Shown piece after piece: positions 36,301 to 44,353 of a stretch of 64,000 nt of DNA. This DNA is from Arthrospira sp. PCC 9108. GTDB lineage: Bacteria > Cyanobacteriota > Cyanobacteriia > Cyanobacteriales > Microcoleaceae. Location of the stretch: positions 2,263,501 through 2,327,500 of the forward strand of contig CP066886.1 of NCBI GenBank assembly GCA_016745315.1. The letters run 5' to 3'. The notes under the pieces are model-generated. The model was not told where the DNA came from and searched no databases. It saw nothing but the letters and a program-made list of their open reading frames with translations. Position 1 is the stretch's first letter, and each line of letters starts with the position of its first letter. The position numbers and the translations under genes are program-made.

Positions 36301-37532
36301 ATCTCGATATGCAGTCCCGCCCAATTCGCCAACAGTTGCCGAGATTGGTTCTCATCCAACATCTCCAACTCATAACCATTAGCCCCCAACCCCGCAATCA
36401 GCCGAGCATCCCGCGTCGTCAACAACAGACAACAATCCGGCCCCAACACCTCCACAAACCGCTCTGCTTCCCGCTGTTCCCACACATCATCCAACACCAA
36501 CAAACAGGATTTATCCCACAAGAGATTGGACAGATAGGCATTCCACTGGCTTTCCCCCTGCTGAGATGCGTGGCTGCCCCCCAAGGTTTTCGCTATGGTG
36601 TCATACAACTCCATCGGTTGGGGGTTAATCCCCACCGTTAACCAGATAATCCCATCCCGAAACCGCCGCCGCACCTCATTATCCCGCGCTAAAGCCGCCG
36701 CCAAGACGGTTTTACCAATGCCGCCCATTCCCTGCACCCCCACTTTCTGCACCTGTCCCGTCATCACCAGAGTTTGACTGTTGGGCGCTAATAAACGGGC
36801 TTTTAACTCATCTATATCTTCAGGACGGGGTAGAAAGTGAGGAGGGGGTTTGGGGACGGTGGCGATCGCCCCTAAACCGTGCCAAGGGGTAGCCGGTGCC
36901 GGTGGGTTCGGGCGTTGTAATTGGGAAATGGCCGCTAATATCAGGCGCATATCCTGACGAGTGGCGATTTCGGGTAAATAGTCCCGAATCTCGTCAACTT
37001 TCGCCAAGGTCGCCCCGTGGAGGTCAAACAACATCCCCACAAAGGCTTTCCCCTCGTTGTTGGCATCATCTTTCAGGACTTGGCGCAGGTGTTTATTGAA
37101 GTTCGCCGCTAATTCTCCGGTTAACTCCTCGATGACATCCTGATAACTGTCGAGGGTATCGAGCAATACCCCTTTCTCGCATCCCTGTTGGAATAACCAA
37201 GTCACCACCTCCCGCCATTCCTCTAGGGGTAGGACCTGATACTCGGTAAACTGCTCCGGTTGTTGGCTGAAAACCTGATATAACTGGTCTTCCTGGAGCG
37301 TCTCAAACAGGTTCAGGGTTTTGGCTTCTTCCGCCCATTGCAGCCAATAGCCCTCGATTTCATTGGCGAAATTGTCTAAGGGCTTCCGAATATCGGGATA
37401 TTTAGGGCTAATTTTTTCCGCCAAGGCTTTCGCCACGGTGCGTCCGGCGGCTTTGGCGATGTCTTCATTCCGCAACACCTCGCTACTATTGCGGAATCGC
37501 TCTACTAACGCCCCTAAATTATTCCCGGTCAT
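33384..37532 (-). CDS. STAND protein: NB-ARC ATPase with 14 near-identical WD40 repeats
   Basis: 1382 residues. N-terminal about 210 residues of unrecognised helical sequence; then NB-ARC with P-loop GVQGMGGIGKTVLA (about residue 270), Walker B SCLLVLDDVWE, LLLTTRDARLI and GNLPLALALCGA. A helical linker follows (LRRAYLELGIVAQDVEISET; SLHDVQQKYLQDNL). From about residue 760 there are 14 WD40 repeats plus one degenerate unit, each 42 residues/126 bp with the invariant APDGKRAVSAS and TLKLWDLEQGRELATLSGH. Two repeats carry one extra Ile codon. Architecture equals Apaf-1 and bacterial NLR-like sensors: the propellers should bind a trigger and the ATPase oligomerise. A 51-codon membrane-protein ORF overlaps its start (ATGA). 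Target and effector output are unknown. Confidence 0.92.
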   Translation of the reverse strand: MTGNNLGALVERFRNSSEVLRNEDIAKAAGRTVAKALAEKISPKYPDIRKPLDNFANEIEGYWLQWAEEAKTLNLFETLQEDQLYQVFSQQPEQFTEYQVLPLEEWREVVTWLFQQGCEKGVLLDTLDSYQDVIEELTGELAANFNKHLRQVLKDDANNEGKAFVGMLFDLHGATLAKVDEIRDYLPEIATRQDMRLILAAISQLQRPNPPAPATPWHGLGAIATVPKPPPHFLPRPEDIDELKARLLAPNSQTLVMTGQVQKVGVQGMGGIGKTVLAAALARDNEVRRRFRDGIIWLTVGINPQPMELYDTIAKTLGGSHASQQGESQWNAYLSNLLWDKSCLLVLDDVWEQREAERFVEVLGPDCCLLLTTRDARLIAGLGANGYELEMLDENQSRQLLANWAGLHIEMLPATEAAAVIDHCGNLPLALALCGAQVGVDKNWADLLTALDAAAVLDHPHSSIYKSLDVSVAALGEPLRRAYLELGIVAQDVEISETALVKLWGRRGEKQEYQLRRWLTELAQRALVFVSGESPQRWVSLHDVQQKYLQDNLRDEAGLHGEFLRAYGGGQFPWTGAEVAAEVYLYQRAAYHFRKAGEIEAFRGLLWDFAWLQGKLEATDVRSLLADFEAVGEDEDRALRVLEGAIRLSSHVLDQDKTQLISQLWGRLLSFVESPQTIGNQEELSLPEPYRYFWEKIPVVGRYLPKYAAPQQQNAKGATVGEIEQLLHQAQQWQEKPWFRPLTANLTPPGGPLIRTLTGHSDRVRAVAIAPDGKRAVSGSWDDTLKLWDLEQGRELATLSGHSSSVTAVAIAPDGKRAVSASADYTLKLWDLEQGRELATLSGHSDWVRAVAIAPDGKRAVSASDDETLKLWDLEQGRELATLSGHSGSVYAVAIIAPDGKRAVSASDDKTLKLWDLEQGRELATLSGHRDSVWAVAIAPDGKRAVSASRDKTLKLWDLEQGRELATLSGHSDWVNAVAIAPDGKRAVSASADETLKLWDLEQGRELATLSGHSSWVNAVAIIAPDGKRAVSASADKTLKLWDLEQGRELATLSGHSSGVLAVAIAPDGKRAVSASLDNTLKLWDLEQGRELATLSGHSSGVLAVAIAPDGKRAVSASADYTLKLWDLEQGRELATLSGHSYWVNAVAIAPDGKRAVSASDDETLKLWDLEQGRELATLSGHSSYVRAVAIAPDGKRAVSASEDNTLKLWDLEQGRELATLSGHSHWVTAVAIAPDGKRAVSASADYTLKLWDLEQGRELATLSGHSGWVRAVAIAPDGKRAVSASADKTLKLWDLEQGRELATLSGHSDEVNAVAIAPDGKRAVSASDDKTLKLWDLATGEEIASFTADTGVLACAVAPDGVTLVAGDRSGRVHFLRLEGL

Positions 37533-37684
37533 CCCGCGAAAAAGTTAGCGAACCCCTCCAACACGGGAACCGCTAACCCTGCCGCCGAAACCGCTAACCC
37601 TCCCGTGACGATGGAACCTAAACCGACGAGGACGGTTCCGGCTAATAGGGGTCGATTGAGTTGCAACAGTCGGGAATAGTCCAT
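37529..37684 (-). CDS. tiny hydrophobic protein translationally coupled to STAND gene
   Basis: 51 residues from ATG 37684 to TGA 37529-37531, overlapping the STAND start by four bases (ATGA), the classic translational-coupling arrangement. The sequence runs MDYSRLLQLNRPLLAGTVLV, then GLGSIVTGGLAVSAAGLAVP, and ends VLEGFANFFAG. Residues about 13-42 form one long Gly/Ala-rich hydrophobic helix able to span a membrane. No family is recognised. It could be a membrane anchor or pore-forming effector for the STAND protein. A frameshift from a longer STAND N-terminus is the alternative. Confidence 0.6.
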   Translation of the reverse strand: MDYSRLLQLNRPLLAGTVLVGLGSIVTGGLAVSAAGLAVPVLEGFANFFAG

Positions 37685-37759
37685 AATGTGTCACCCATGA
37701 AAGTGGAGTTATGGCGGGTTATGGGATATTCGGGGATTATAGCATCTGAGAAACCCCCG

Positions 37760-37858
37760 TTTCTAGGAGCATCTGTGCCGCCTCACTGCGATCGCATTAA
37801 CAAAGCCCCTTTATCAACCCCTCAACCCCTCCAACCGCAGGAAATACACCCGTCCCAC
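37760..37858 (-). pseudogene. WD40 3'-end remnant with flanking palindrome
   Basis: Bases 37787-37858 match 31540-31612 (CGCATTAACAAAGCCCCTTT, then ATCAACCCCTCAACCC and CAGGAAATACACCCGTCCCA) and the 3' end of the WD40 gene at 38578. Leftwards it encodes only GRVYFLRLEGLRG and a stop. A GAAACCCCCGTTTCT palindrome at about 37748-37762 lies beside it. With the matching end at 38578 it brackets the VapBC genes. Confidence 0.7.
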
Positions 37859-37876
37859 CATTTTTATTATCTCTTC

Positions 37877-38272
37877 TTAATCCCCTGGTTTTTTGACCTC
37901 ACAATTGATTAGCTCTCTGGCATTTTTAATGAATTTTTCATCAAAGGTGTAGAATTCCTGGCAATCTTGACTTTGAGCTAGATGCAAAGCATCGGCAAAA
38001 TCCCAGCCATTTTCATGCCACAGTAGGGCTTGATGAACTAACATCGGATTAGTTAAGTAAACATTTGGTAATCCCACAAGTTTCCGTAAAGCCGAACAAA
38101 CTTGATTCCGTTTAAACTTATAAGCAAATCTCAGCACCCATTCGGTTTCTAGGATAACGGTGTGGGAAATGAAGATTTCCGGGTTTTGAAAAAGTTCTAG
38201 ACTTTTTTGATATTGGACTGGATCATCTTGAGTCAGAAGCCGAACTACAATATTGGTATCAACTGCAATCAT
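37877..38272 (-). CDS. VapC-type PIN-domain toxin
   Basis: 131 residues. PIN RNase signature residues: MIAVDTNIVVRLLTQDDP with the first Asp, ILETEWVL with Glu, and GWDFADALHLAQSQ and FYTFDEKFIKNA with the later acidic residues. VapC toxins cleave tRNA or rRNA. Starts 14 bases inside the antitoxin gene, as is usual for VapBC operons. Reading frame intact. Confidence 0.92.
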   Translation of the reverse strand: MIAVDTNIVVRLLTQDDPVQYQKSLELFQNPEIFISHTVILETEWVLRFAYKFKRNQVCSALRKLVGLPNVYLTNPMLVHQALLWHENGWDFADALHLAQSQDCQEFYTFDEKFIKNARELINCEVKKPGD

Positions 38273-38522
38273 GCCATTGCTCCTGAATGCCTTGGCTAAT
38301 AGCAGCTTCCATATCCTCTAAGGTTTTGGGTGAACCGTTATACTTCAAACACCCGGCTACTTCATTTAAAGTAGTAGGAGGAAAAGGCTGTTTGGGCTGA
38401 ATTAAAATCCCTTTGCCTGTATCAGTCAAGATGATTTCTGTCCCCACGTCCAAGCTATAGATTTTCCGCATTTCCGGTGGAATGATAATCTGTCCTGTTT
38501 CGGAGACTTTGGCAATTTCCAT
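38259..38522 (-). CDS. AbrB/SpoVT-type antitoxin (VapB)
   Basis: 87 residues. N-terminal swapped-hairpin DNA-binding domain: EIAKVSETGQIIIPPEMRKI followed by YSLDVGTEIILTDTGKGILI. The tail (TTLNEVAGCLKYNGSPKTLE) would bind the PIN toxin encoded downstream, which overlaps by 14 bases. The pair sits between two WD40 gene ends and may have entered by recombination between them. Confidence 0.92.
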   Translation of the reverse strand: MEIAKVSETGQIIIPPEMRKIYSLDVGTEIILTDTGKGILIQPKQPFPPTTLNEVAGCLKYNGSPKTLEDMEAAISQGIQEQWHDCS

Positions 38523-38581
38523 GAGTGAATCAGTTGATATATTTCGGTAATTCTAACAAAATTAGATAGTCCACAGTGATA

Positions 38582-40784
38582 TCAACCCCTCAACCCCTCC
38601 AAACGCAGGAAATACACCCGTCCCAACCAATCCCCCCCTACCACCGTCACGCCATCAGCAGCAACCGCACAGGAAGCGATCGCACCATCCCCCGTAAAGG
38701 TCGCTAACATTTCCCCCGTAGCCAAATCCCATAGTTTCAGAGTCTTATCCTCAGAGGCCGAAATCGCTCTTTTCCCGTCCGGGGTAATAGCCACCCCCTT
38801 TACCTCGCGACTATGCCCCCTCAGCGTGACTATTTCCGCCCCCGTAGCCAAATCCCATAGTTTCAGAGTCGTATCCTCAGAGGCCGAAACCGCTCTTTTC
38901 CCGTCCGGGGTAATAGCCACCCCATTTACCTCGCGACTATGCCCCCTCAGCGTCACTATTTCCGCCCCGGTAGCCAAATCCCATAGTTTCAGAGTCGTAT
39001 CCTCAGAGCCCGAAATCGCTCTTTTCCCGTCCGGGGTAATAGCCACCCCATTTACCTCGCGACTATGCCCCCTCAGCGTCACTATTTCCGCCCCCGTAGA
39101 CAAATCCCATAGTTTCACAGTCGTATCCTCAGAGGCCGAAACCGCTGTTTTCCCGTCGGGAGCGATCGCCACTGATGTTACCGAGTCAGTATGCCCTCTC
39201 AGCGTCGCTATTTGCCACCCCGTAGCCAAATCCCACCATTTCAGCGTGTTATCCCCCGATGCCGAAATCGCCGTTTTCCCGTCCGGGATAATAGCCACCC
39301 CATTTACCCAGCTACTATGTCCCTTCAGGGTCGCTAGTTCCCAGCCCCTAGCCACATCCCACAGTTTCAGGGTTTTATCCCCCGATGCCGAAACCGCCGT
39401 TTTCCCGTCCGGGGTAATAGCCACCGCCTTTACGCACAAACCATGCCCTTGTAAGTTAACCCCTTCGGACACCGTAGCCAAATCCCATAGTTTCAGGGTG
39501 TGATTCGAGGATGCCGAAACCGCCGTTTTCCCGTCCGGGGTAATAGCCACTGCATTTACCCGAAAACTATGCCCTCTCAGGGTAGCAAGTTCCCACCCCG
39601 TAGCCAAATCCCACAGTTTCAGGGTGTTATCCCCCGATGCCGAAACCGCTGTTTGGCTGTCCGGGCTAATAGCCACTGCATTTACCGCCTCACTATGCCC
39701 CGTCAGGGTAGCAAGTTCCGTCTCCTTAACCAAATCCCACACTTTCAGCGTTTTATCATCCGATGTGGAAACCGCTGTTTGGCCGTCGGGAGCGATCGCC
39801 ACTGATGTTACCCAGTCAGTATGCCCCCCCAGCGTGGTTATTTCCTCCCCCGTAGGCAAATACCACAGTTTCAGCGTGTTATCTATCATCCGATGCCGAA
39901 ATCGCGGTTCGGCCGTCGGGAGCGATCGCCACTGATCTTACCCAGTCAGTATGCCCCCTCAGCGTCGCTACTTCCAACCCCGTAGACAAATCCCACACTT
40001 TCAGCGTCCTATCCCCAGACCCGGAAACCGCTGTTTTCCCGTCGGGAGCGATCGCCACTGATGTTACCGAGTCAGTATGCCCCCTCAGCGTCGCTATTTC
40101 CCACCCCGTAGACAAATACCACCATTTCAGCGTCTTATCCTCCGACCCGGAAACCGCTGTTTTCCCGTCGGGAGCGATCGCCACCGTATTTACCGCCCCA
40201 CTATGCCCCCTCAGCGTGACTATTTCCTCCCCCGTAGCCAAATCCCACCATTTCAGCGTCCTATCCTCCGACCCAGAAACCGCTGTTTTCCCGTCGAGGG
40301 CGATCGTCACTGCATTTACCTCCTCAGTATGCCCCGTCAGCGTGCAAATCAGCGGCCCCCCTGGGGCAATCAGGTTGCCAGTGAAAGGGCGAAACCAGGG
40401 CTTGTCGCGCCATTGTTGAGCATCTTTCAGGAGAGCCACAATTTCCGGCTGCTGAAAAGATAACAACCGCCCCCAAAGTTGCCCCGCCAACTGACTGCTA
40501 TCCTCCGCCAACACATCAGCCGATAGCCCCAACGCCTCCTGAATCAGTTTTAATGTCCCTCCCTGCTCTCCCGACAGCAACAGCAACACCAAATCATAAT
40601 CACTAATCAGCGCCCTTATCCCCACCGCCTCCAACTTATGCTGCAAAAAACCAAAATCTGTCAGCCAAGACCGCAACCGCTCCACTTCCCCCGCCTTCGC
40701 AAAATCACTCAGTTGGTGGCGCAGCAGTTGTAAACGCTTTTCCGAGTCAAGTTTACTCAACCATTGTCCTAGCGCAGTAGTCAT
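38582..40784 (-). pseudogene. WD40-repeat protein lacking NB-ARC, split by 4-bp duplication
   Basis: Two frames (39879-40784 and 38582-39889) form one protein. At 39885-39896 the WD40 codons for SASDDNTLKLW are interrupted by a tandem four-base duplication (read leftwards GATGATAGATAAC for GATGATAAC), giving an immediate TAA. The upstream part (about 200 residues before the repeats; AKAGEVERLRSWLTDFGFLQ, QLAGQLWGRLLSFQQPEIV) resembles the linker of the neighbouring STAND protein (ISQLWGRLLSFVESPQTI), but the NB-ARC region is absent. About 13 WD40 repeats plus a degenerate end follow, three of them almost identical (LRGHSREVNGVAITPDGKRA). Likely a truncated, now inactive paralogue. Recoding is possible but there is no evidence for it. 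Confidence 0.85.
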
Positions 40785-40955
40785 AGGGGCGCTCCTTTAC
40801 TTACGTTGCCAGCAATGCAGCCTTTAATCTCCTTCCCCAAAATAAACTTATTTTAATCCATGGCAATCCCACCCATTCCGGGCGTGAAAACTACCTTTTT
40901 TGTACAATTAAACAATTCTAAATAACTGGAATTTTTCAGTTTAATTACTGGGATA

Positions 40956-41357
40956 TTATCCCATTAAAATCACTGTGTCAATTACATGAATCACCCCATT
41001 ATCTACTTCAATATCTGGGGTAATAACCGTGGCATTTTTCACCTCAAATCCATCGGTAAAATCCAGAGAAATAGGCGCACCTTCAACAGAAGTTAAATAA
41101 TCCAGTTTTTCTAAGTCTGCCTTCAGGAACTTACCAGCCGCCACATGATACGTTAAAATCCGGGCTAACTGGGGCGGGTTCTGCACCAAAGTCTGAACAG
41201 TTCCCGGCGGGAGTTTCGCAAAAGCATCATCATGGGGCGCAAAAACCGTAAAAGGGCCCGGAGTTTTCAGGGTTTCCACTAATCCCGCCGCCTGTACCGC
41301 CGCCACCAAAGTCGTAAAACACCCTGAACTCACTGCTATATCTACAATATCTGCCAT
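40956..41357 (-). CDS. fasciclin-domain protein
   Basis: 133 residues from ATG 41357; the frame is open 39 bp further. One complete FAS1 domain: MADIVDIAVSSGCFTTLVAA, the H1 motif GPFTVFAPHDDAFAKLPPGT, ILTYHVAAGKFL, and the H2 end DIEVDNGVIHVIDTVILMG. Fasciclin domains mediate adhesion or protein contact; single-domain cytoplasmic-looking copies without signal peptide are common in cyanobacteria, role unknown. Confidence 0.92.
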   Translation of the reverse strand: MADIVDIAVSSGCFTTLVAAVQAAGLVETLKTPGPFTVFAPHDDAFAKLPPGTVQTLVQNPPQLARILTYHVAAGKFLKADLEKLDYLTSVEGAPISLDFTDGFEVKNATVITPDIEVDNGVIHVIDTVILMG

Positions 41358-41544
41358 TGATCCTAATCTACTCAACTCGAAAATAATAATTTCCACTTAT
41401 CCTAGACTAAATTGGAGCTAAAATGCAGCTAGGCAACAACCAAACAGCCCCTGGCAGATGCCGAGATGATGTGGATTTGATATAATTATATTAGCCCACC
41501 AGCCACCAGGTATATAATTTACTACTGCAACCCCGGTCAGTTCA

Positions 41545-42330
41545 TTGAATCCCACTAAAACCCGTTCTAGCCTTGGTATTTGGACAAAACGCTTTGTCGC
41601 CTCCCTGTTTTTGGGGGGACAGGTTCTGCTGCACGTCCTACAGGGAAAAATTCACCGCCGCAATACCCTAGAACAAATGGCGATCGTTGGTCCTGAATCC
41701 CTATTTATCGCCCTGCTGACCGCTAGTTTCGTCGGTATGGTGTTCACTATTCAAGTAGCCCAGGAATTTATTGCCCTGGGCGCAGGTCACTTAGTCGGAG
41801 GAGTTCTGGCTTTGTCTCTCAGCCGAGAACTTACCCCGGTTCTCACCTCTGTAATTATTGCGGGAAGGGTCTGTTCAGCCTTTGCTGCTGAATTGGGAAC
41901 TATGCAAGTTACAGAACAGATTGATGCTCTATATATGATGAAAACTGACCCAGTAGACTATCTGGTGATTCCCCGTGTGCTGGCTTGCTCCCTCATGCTT
42001 CCCCTACTGACAATCATTTGTCTGATTACTGGGTTAGCAGGTGGGTTACTCATAGCTACCAGTTTTTACAATATCCCATCGGTGCTGTTCCTCGACTCGA
42101 TTCGAGATTTAATGGGATTGTGGGATTTGATTAGCGCCGAAATTAAGTCGGTGGTCTTTGGGTGGGCGATCGCCGTCATTGGCACCAGTTGGGGTCTAAC
42201 CACCACCGGAGGCGCTAAAGGAGTCGGACAATCAACTACAACTGCTGTAGTCACCTCCCTGCTGGCTATCTTTATTCTCGATTTCTTTTTATCCTGGTTA
42301 CTATTCAAAGTCACATTTTCCCCGGTGTGA
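41545..42330 (+). CDS. MlaE-family ABC transporter permease (Ycf63-like)
   Basis: 261 residues from TTG 41545; no ATG fits. Five or six membrane helices, with MlaE/YrbE hallmarks: LFIALLTASFVGMVFTIQVA, LALSLSRELTPVLTSVIIAG, RVCSAFAAELGTMQVTEQID, ALYMMKTDPVDYLVIPRVLA. The family is the inner-membrane permease of lipid transport between envelope membranes (MlaE; TGD1 in plants, ycf63 in algal plastids). No ATPase or MCE-domain gene is adjacent in this window. Confidence 0.92.
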   Translation: MNPTKTRSSLGIWTKRFVASLFLGGQVLLHVLQGKIHRRNTLEQMAIVGPESLFIALLTASFVGMVFTIQVAQEFIALGAGHLVGGVLALSLSRELTPVLTSVIIAGRVCSAFAAELGTMQVTEQIDALYMMKTDPVDYLVIPRVLACSLMLPLLTIICLITGLAGGLLIATSFYNIPSVLFLDSIRDLMGLWDLISAEIKSVVFGWAIAVIGTSWGLTTTGGAKGVGQSTTTAVVTSLLAIFILDFFLSWLLFKVTFSPV

Positions 42331-42783
42331 ATACCCATGACCTTCGCCAGACCCCATCAACTAGATCAGAAATTGATAGCCCTCATCACCTGCCTTCAGT
42401 TAAATTAGTAAAGAGGGTGTATATACGATCTATTCTGGGTAACGCTCAGGCTAAAAACTGCCTGCTAGGAATTTCAACCCCTTGGTTGGATCACAGGATT
42501 CCTTGGGGTCAATCGATAAATTGACCCACTATCGAGACTCTTTGGGGTGCAAAGAGTGACTCAAGGGGTCGCCGCCGGGAACATTGCCAGAATAAATGGC
42601 AGTAACCCGGTCTCCACTTCCCTTTAGCCTAGGAACCCCGTAGGGTATCGGCTGATTGATATCTATTAGCCGGCTGTCGGTATTCGGTTCCTTCAATGCT
42701 ACCCTCTCTAAGATCCCCTAAGATTAAGAAACTTATTTACATCTACTTTGGGTCCACCCCCGTTAAAAAGGAGTATTCTAAAG
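42331..42783 (+). promoter_or_regulatory. 450-bp non-coding leader with hairpins and intron-like relic
   Basis: Perfect stems follow each other: GGGTCAAT/ATTGACCC (42506-42513, 42520-42527), ACTCTTT/AAAGAGT (42537-42543, 42551-42557) and CGGCT/AGCCG (42649-42653, 42668-42672). Upstream, 42460-42491 matches 26 of 32 bases of the 5' domain of the group II introns in this window (GCCTG, GGATTTCAAC-like, GGTTG), including CAGGC/GCCTG pairing. It could be a decayed intron start or a leader RNA of the V4R cluster. AAGGAG at 42768-42773 is the ribosome site of the next gene. Confidence 0.4.
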
Positions 42784-43482
42784 ATGACCTCAACTTCTCC
42801 GGTTAAAAACGAAATTCAGACGGAATCCCTGCTGAAACGCTATAATCCTAAAGCCCATAACCATTATAGATTTCAAGATTTTTTTAGCCTGGAATCGTCC
42901 ACAGGTTCTATCACCGATTGGAATAACTCCCGCAATGTCCTCACTAGCGAAGATTTTATTATTGGTCTGGTAGAAGGATTAGAGGAAGAAGTTGGTCCGG
43001 CTTCATCAGTCATCATGTACACCATTGGACATCAGTGGGGACTAGAAGATGCGGAATTTTTCCAAAAATGGTTTGAGGAAGAATTTGGCCGTAGTATCCG
43101 CAAGTCTAACCTGATGTTCCTATTAGAAACCTGGTGGTGGCCTTTTACCGCCCAAGGATGGGGACGATGGGAGGTAGATATGAGCGATCGCCAACATGGC
43201 TGTATTTTTATTAATCTATTCGACTCGGCTGTAGCCCGTAGTCTCGGAGATGTGGGAAAACCCGTCTGTCACATCTACGCTGGCCTATTTTCGGGATTTT
43301 TTAGCACCCTGGTTAAAAAACCCCTCAGTTGTATTGAACTACAATGCTACTCCATGGGAGAGACCTACTGTAAATTTTTACTCGGCAACCCCGATCGCAT
43401 TGATGCAGCAGCATTCTGGCTTAACGAAGGCGCAACAGCCCGCGACATTCAACGGAAATTACAAGACGGAAACCGAAAATAA
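42784..43482 (+). CDS. V4R-domain protein, Slr0144-like
   Basis: 232 residues from ATG 42784, which has AAGGAG 10 bases upstream; a TTG 36 bp earlier is in frame. The C-terminal half is a V4R (4-vinyl reductase-like) domain: GKPVCHIYAGLFSGFFSTLV, PLSCIELQCYSMGETYCKFL with conserved Cys residues. It is the first of a series matching Synechocystis slr0144-slr0152, an operon reported to aid photosystem II assembly. V4R domains bind small ligands (possibly tetrapyrroles), so a pigment-linked role is inferred. Its stop overlaps the next start (TAATG). Confidence 0.82.
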   Translation: MTSTSPVKNEIQTESLLKRYNPKAHNHYRFQDFFSLESSTGSITDWNNSRNVLTSEDFIIGLVEGLEEEVGPASSVIMYTIGHQWGLEDAEFFQKWFEEEFGRSIRKSNLMFLLETWWWPFTAQGWGRWEVDMSDRQHGCIFINLFDSAVARSLGDVGKPVCHIYAGLFSGFFSTLVKKPLSCIELQCYSMGETYCKFLLGNPDRIDAAAFWLNEGATARDIQRKLQDGNRK

Positions 43483-43763
43483 TGACTGACCAACCCAAGG
43501 ACTGGCTATCTATTTCTGTTCAGGAATTCTTCAATAATCTTAACTGGCAAGGAACTAGCCAAAGTTCCAGCAGCCCCAATAATACGGGGGGTGAAGACTT
43601 AGAAAAGTTGAGCATTTCTGTGGCGGAATTTTTTAATCGGTTTGTCTGGGAAGGCACACCAGAAGTGGGAGTCTTTCCCAGCAAATCATCGGTTTCTTTC
43701 GCGGAAAATTCGCCAGAAACAGAAAATGATGTCACCATCGACGATCTGGTAAATTTGTTCTAA
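43482..43763 (+). CDS. small repeated-motif protein, Slr0145-like
   Basis: 93 residues. Contains two copies of one motif, LSISVQEFFNNLNWQGT and LSISVAEFFNRFVWEGT, separated by a Ser/Asn/Gly-rich linker, then an acidic tail. No known catalytic site. It starts on the last base of the V4R gene and belongs to the same transcription unit; position equals slr0145 in the Synechocystis cluster. Probably a short adaptor with two binding modules. Confidence 0.72.
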   Translation: MTDQPKDWLSISVQEFFNNLNWQGTSQSSSSPNNTGGEDLEKLSISVAEFFNRFVWEGTPEVGVFPSKSSVSFAENSPETENDVTIDDLVNLF

Positions 43764-43838
43764 AACTATAAGTTAATTATCAGGGAAAATCTGACCACAT
43801 AATCCAACTTCCACATCCATAATTCCTAGGTAAAACTT

Positions 43839-44306
43839 ATGTCCTCAGATGTTAATAGCTTGTTGACTCAAGCTGAAAATCGCTATCTGAAACCTGAAGA
43901 ACTTCAGGAATTTAAACGCCATACGTCAACTTTGGCTCAAAGACTCAAGATCTACGAATTTTTGCGCGATCGCGAAGCTGTCATTTTTGAACCAATTGTT
44001 GAAAAGCTACAGACGGCTTTTCCGGAAGCACAACAGCCCCTGGTAGAAAAATCTCTACAACATTGGATTCTGATTATGCGTCATTGTGCCATGGCTATGT
44101 TGCTAGATGATACCGACTACCTAAAAAATAATGTCTTAGACTGGCTGAGAGGTTTTGTTAAGACTCGCCAAAGTCAAACCATTGAAACCAAAATTCATGA
44201 ACTTTTACTAGCCCGCCTTCAAGAAATGCTCTCTCCCAAAGCCATGATTTATCTGGAAGACAACCTCAATCTCGCTAAAGATACCTTACTTGCTAACTCA
44301 GATTAG
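43839..44306 (+). CDS. phycobilisome-like globin-fold protein, Slr0146-like
   Basis: 155 residues, almost all helical. YLKPEELQEFKRHTSTLAQR and IMRHCAMAMLLDDTDYLKNN resemble a phycobiliprotein chain, but the chromophore Cys of the usual R-x-A-x-C-L-R-D motif is replaced (MAMLLDDTDYL). It would therefore be a non-pigmented or differently binding relative. Position after the Slr0145-like gene fits slr0146 of the photosystem II assembly cluster. The phycobilisome-superfamily assignment is moderate and rests on the pattern only. Confidence 0.65.
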   Translation: MSSDVNSLLTQAENRYLKPEELQEFKRHTSTLAQRLKIYEFLRDREAVIFEPIVEKLQTAFPEAQQPLVEKSLQHWILIMRHCAMAMLLDDTDYLKNNVLDWLRGFVKTRQSQTIETKIHELLLARLQEMLSPKAMIYLEDNLNLAKDTLLANSD

Positions 44307-44353
44307 CTTATTTATGCCTATCATTGCCTATTAGTTAAACAAGGAGACCCACC

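Noticed and set aside
38826..39935. Rightward frames opposite the second WD40 gene
   Set aside because: Antisense shadows of the repeat codons, as above.
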